DNA from: Liolophura sinensis
Lineage: Eukaryota > Mollusca > Polyplacophora > Chitonida > Chitonidae
NCBI RefSeq assembly: GCF_032854445.1
Contig: NC_088305.1
Coordinates: 5,893,606-5,957,605 of the forward strand
Direction of reading: 5' to 3'
DNA length: 64,000 bases
The translations under genes and the position numbers were made by a program. Positions 63,311 to 64,000 of the stretch are shown in pieces. A model generated the notes under the pieces. The model made no database searches and had not been told where the DNA came from. It saw only the letters and a list, made by a program, of their open reading frames with translations. Within the stretch, counting starts at the first letter, position 1. Every line of letters starts with the position of its first letter.

Positions 63311-64000
63311 AGGGTGTACTTCGTTGGTCCGATACCATGTGAGCCAGGGAACACCCTTTAGAGCTCAGTACTCTCTCATCCGTAAGGTAGAATGTTCGAG
63401 TCGCAATATATAGCTGTCGGATTTACGGCAACCCCTCCCTGGTTCACTACTATATTTCGGGTCTTTTACATTGACAAAGGTACCCTGCATTACTCATTAA
63501 GTTTCATCGAGATGAATATAGATTAGGTTCTAAGGGGAAATAAACATAAACCTATATATTAAATGTGCCGCAGTCTAAATGAGGTCAGAGGAATGAATAA
63601 CGCGCGTATAATGGCTTAACCCTGTTTGCTGTCTGTATGTATATCACCCTCACAAACTAGATAGCTTCATGAATGGTTACAAAACTTATACGTAGGCCTG
63701 AATCACGGTCTAGGCCAGGCCAGCCACTTTGAAGTCATTCCCGTACCTGACAGACGCATACTGGCTGGGTGTGTCATGTTTACAAGACCTGGTATGTCCT
63801 CTACACAACAATGTCAGTATTGCCTTCCCTAGTCACCATGTGCTGCAGTCACGCTACAGCCAGGTGGGCTGAAGTGTTGTGGGTAACTTCAGGCAGAGAT
63901 GACTTCATGTGAAGCACTTGGGATAGGTCAGAAAGTGCTGACGGAGACATGCAACTGCATGAACTGCAAACGTGTGCTAGTTGACATTAAGAGCCCGCAC

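Larger units (their letters stand above)
61187..64000. other. Right-end region without supported genes
   Basis: It holds a SINE fragment at 61594 and an inverted family-2 tail at 63195. The remaining sequence shows no splice-consistent coding segment. A cacgtg-containing stretch near 62567 and a polypyrimidine run near 61398-61440 are the only other visible features. Confidence 0.5.

Overview
The window is nuclear DNA of a marine invertebrate, most likely a mollusc or another lophotrochozoan. It is AT-rich, has small exons in long repeat-filled introns with GT..AG splice sites, is rich in TACATGTA-type words, and holds many copies of a tRNA-headed SINE whose tail (tgattggtgttttacgccg) I associate with molluscan genomes. 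There are no bacterial operons, CRISPR arrays or phage genes. The species call is inference.

Layout. 1-10670 is gene-poor: SINEs, a pair of small TIR elements, minisatellites, and one possible unidentified terminal exon (869-1010). 10671-27206 (+) is a complete 13-exon CLP1 gene, the 5'-OH polynucleotide kinase of tRNA splicing and mRNA 3'-end cleavage. The exons join into 421 codons, against 425 in human. Its introns carry three copies of one TIR transposon, a TTAA-flanked MITE, several SINEs, and a 2-kb array of 99-bp units. A 73-bp tandem array starts inside the last coding exon and runs about 930 bp past the stop. 28150-32200 is repeat-rich spacer.

32220-39218 and 43510-50708 (+) are two tandem copies of an 8-coding-exon gene for a PLP-dependent fold-type-II enzyme of the threonine/serine dehydratase-serine racemase family. 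Each encodes 336 aa, and I count about 16 differences between the proteins. Both have a non-coding first exon and a TATA-box promoter. Each copy has its own intronic minisatellite. 50709-54630 is spacer with SINEs. 54634-55603 (-) holds the last two exons of an EF-hand calcium-binding protein, with a possible first exon at 61102-61186. 55910-64000 shows one 38-bp minisatellite and scattered repeats but no gene I can support.

The three genes have no evident joint pathway; this is ordinary metazoan gene order. The most unusual structures are the satellite grown from the CLP1 stop-codon region, a 29-bp copy of CLP1 exon 8 inside a transposon in a later intron of the same gene, and the uneven divergence between the two dehydratase copies. 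Exon joins and mismatch counts were made by eye from the sequence; no alignment or search was run.
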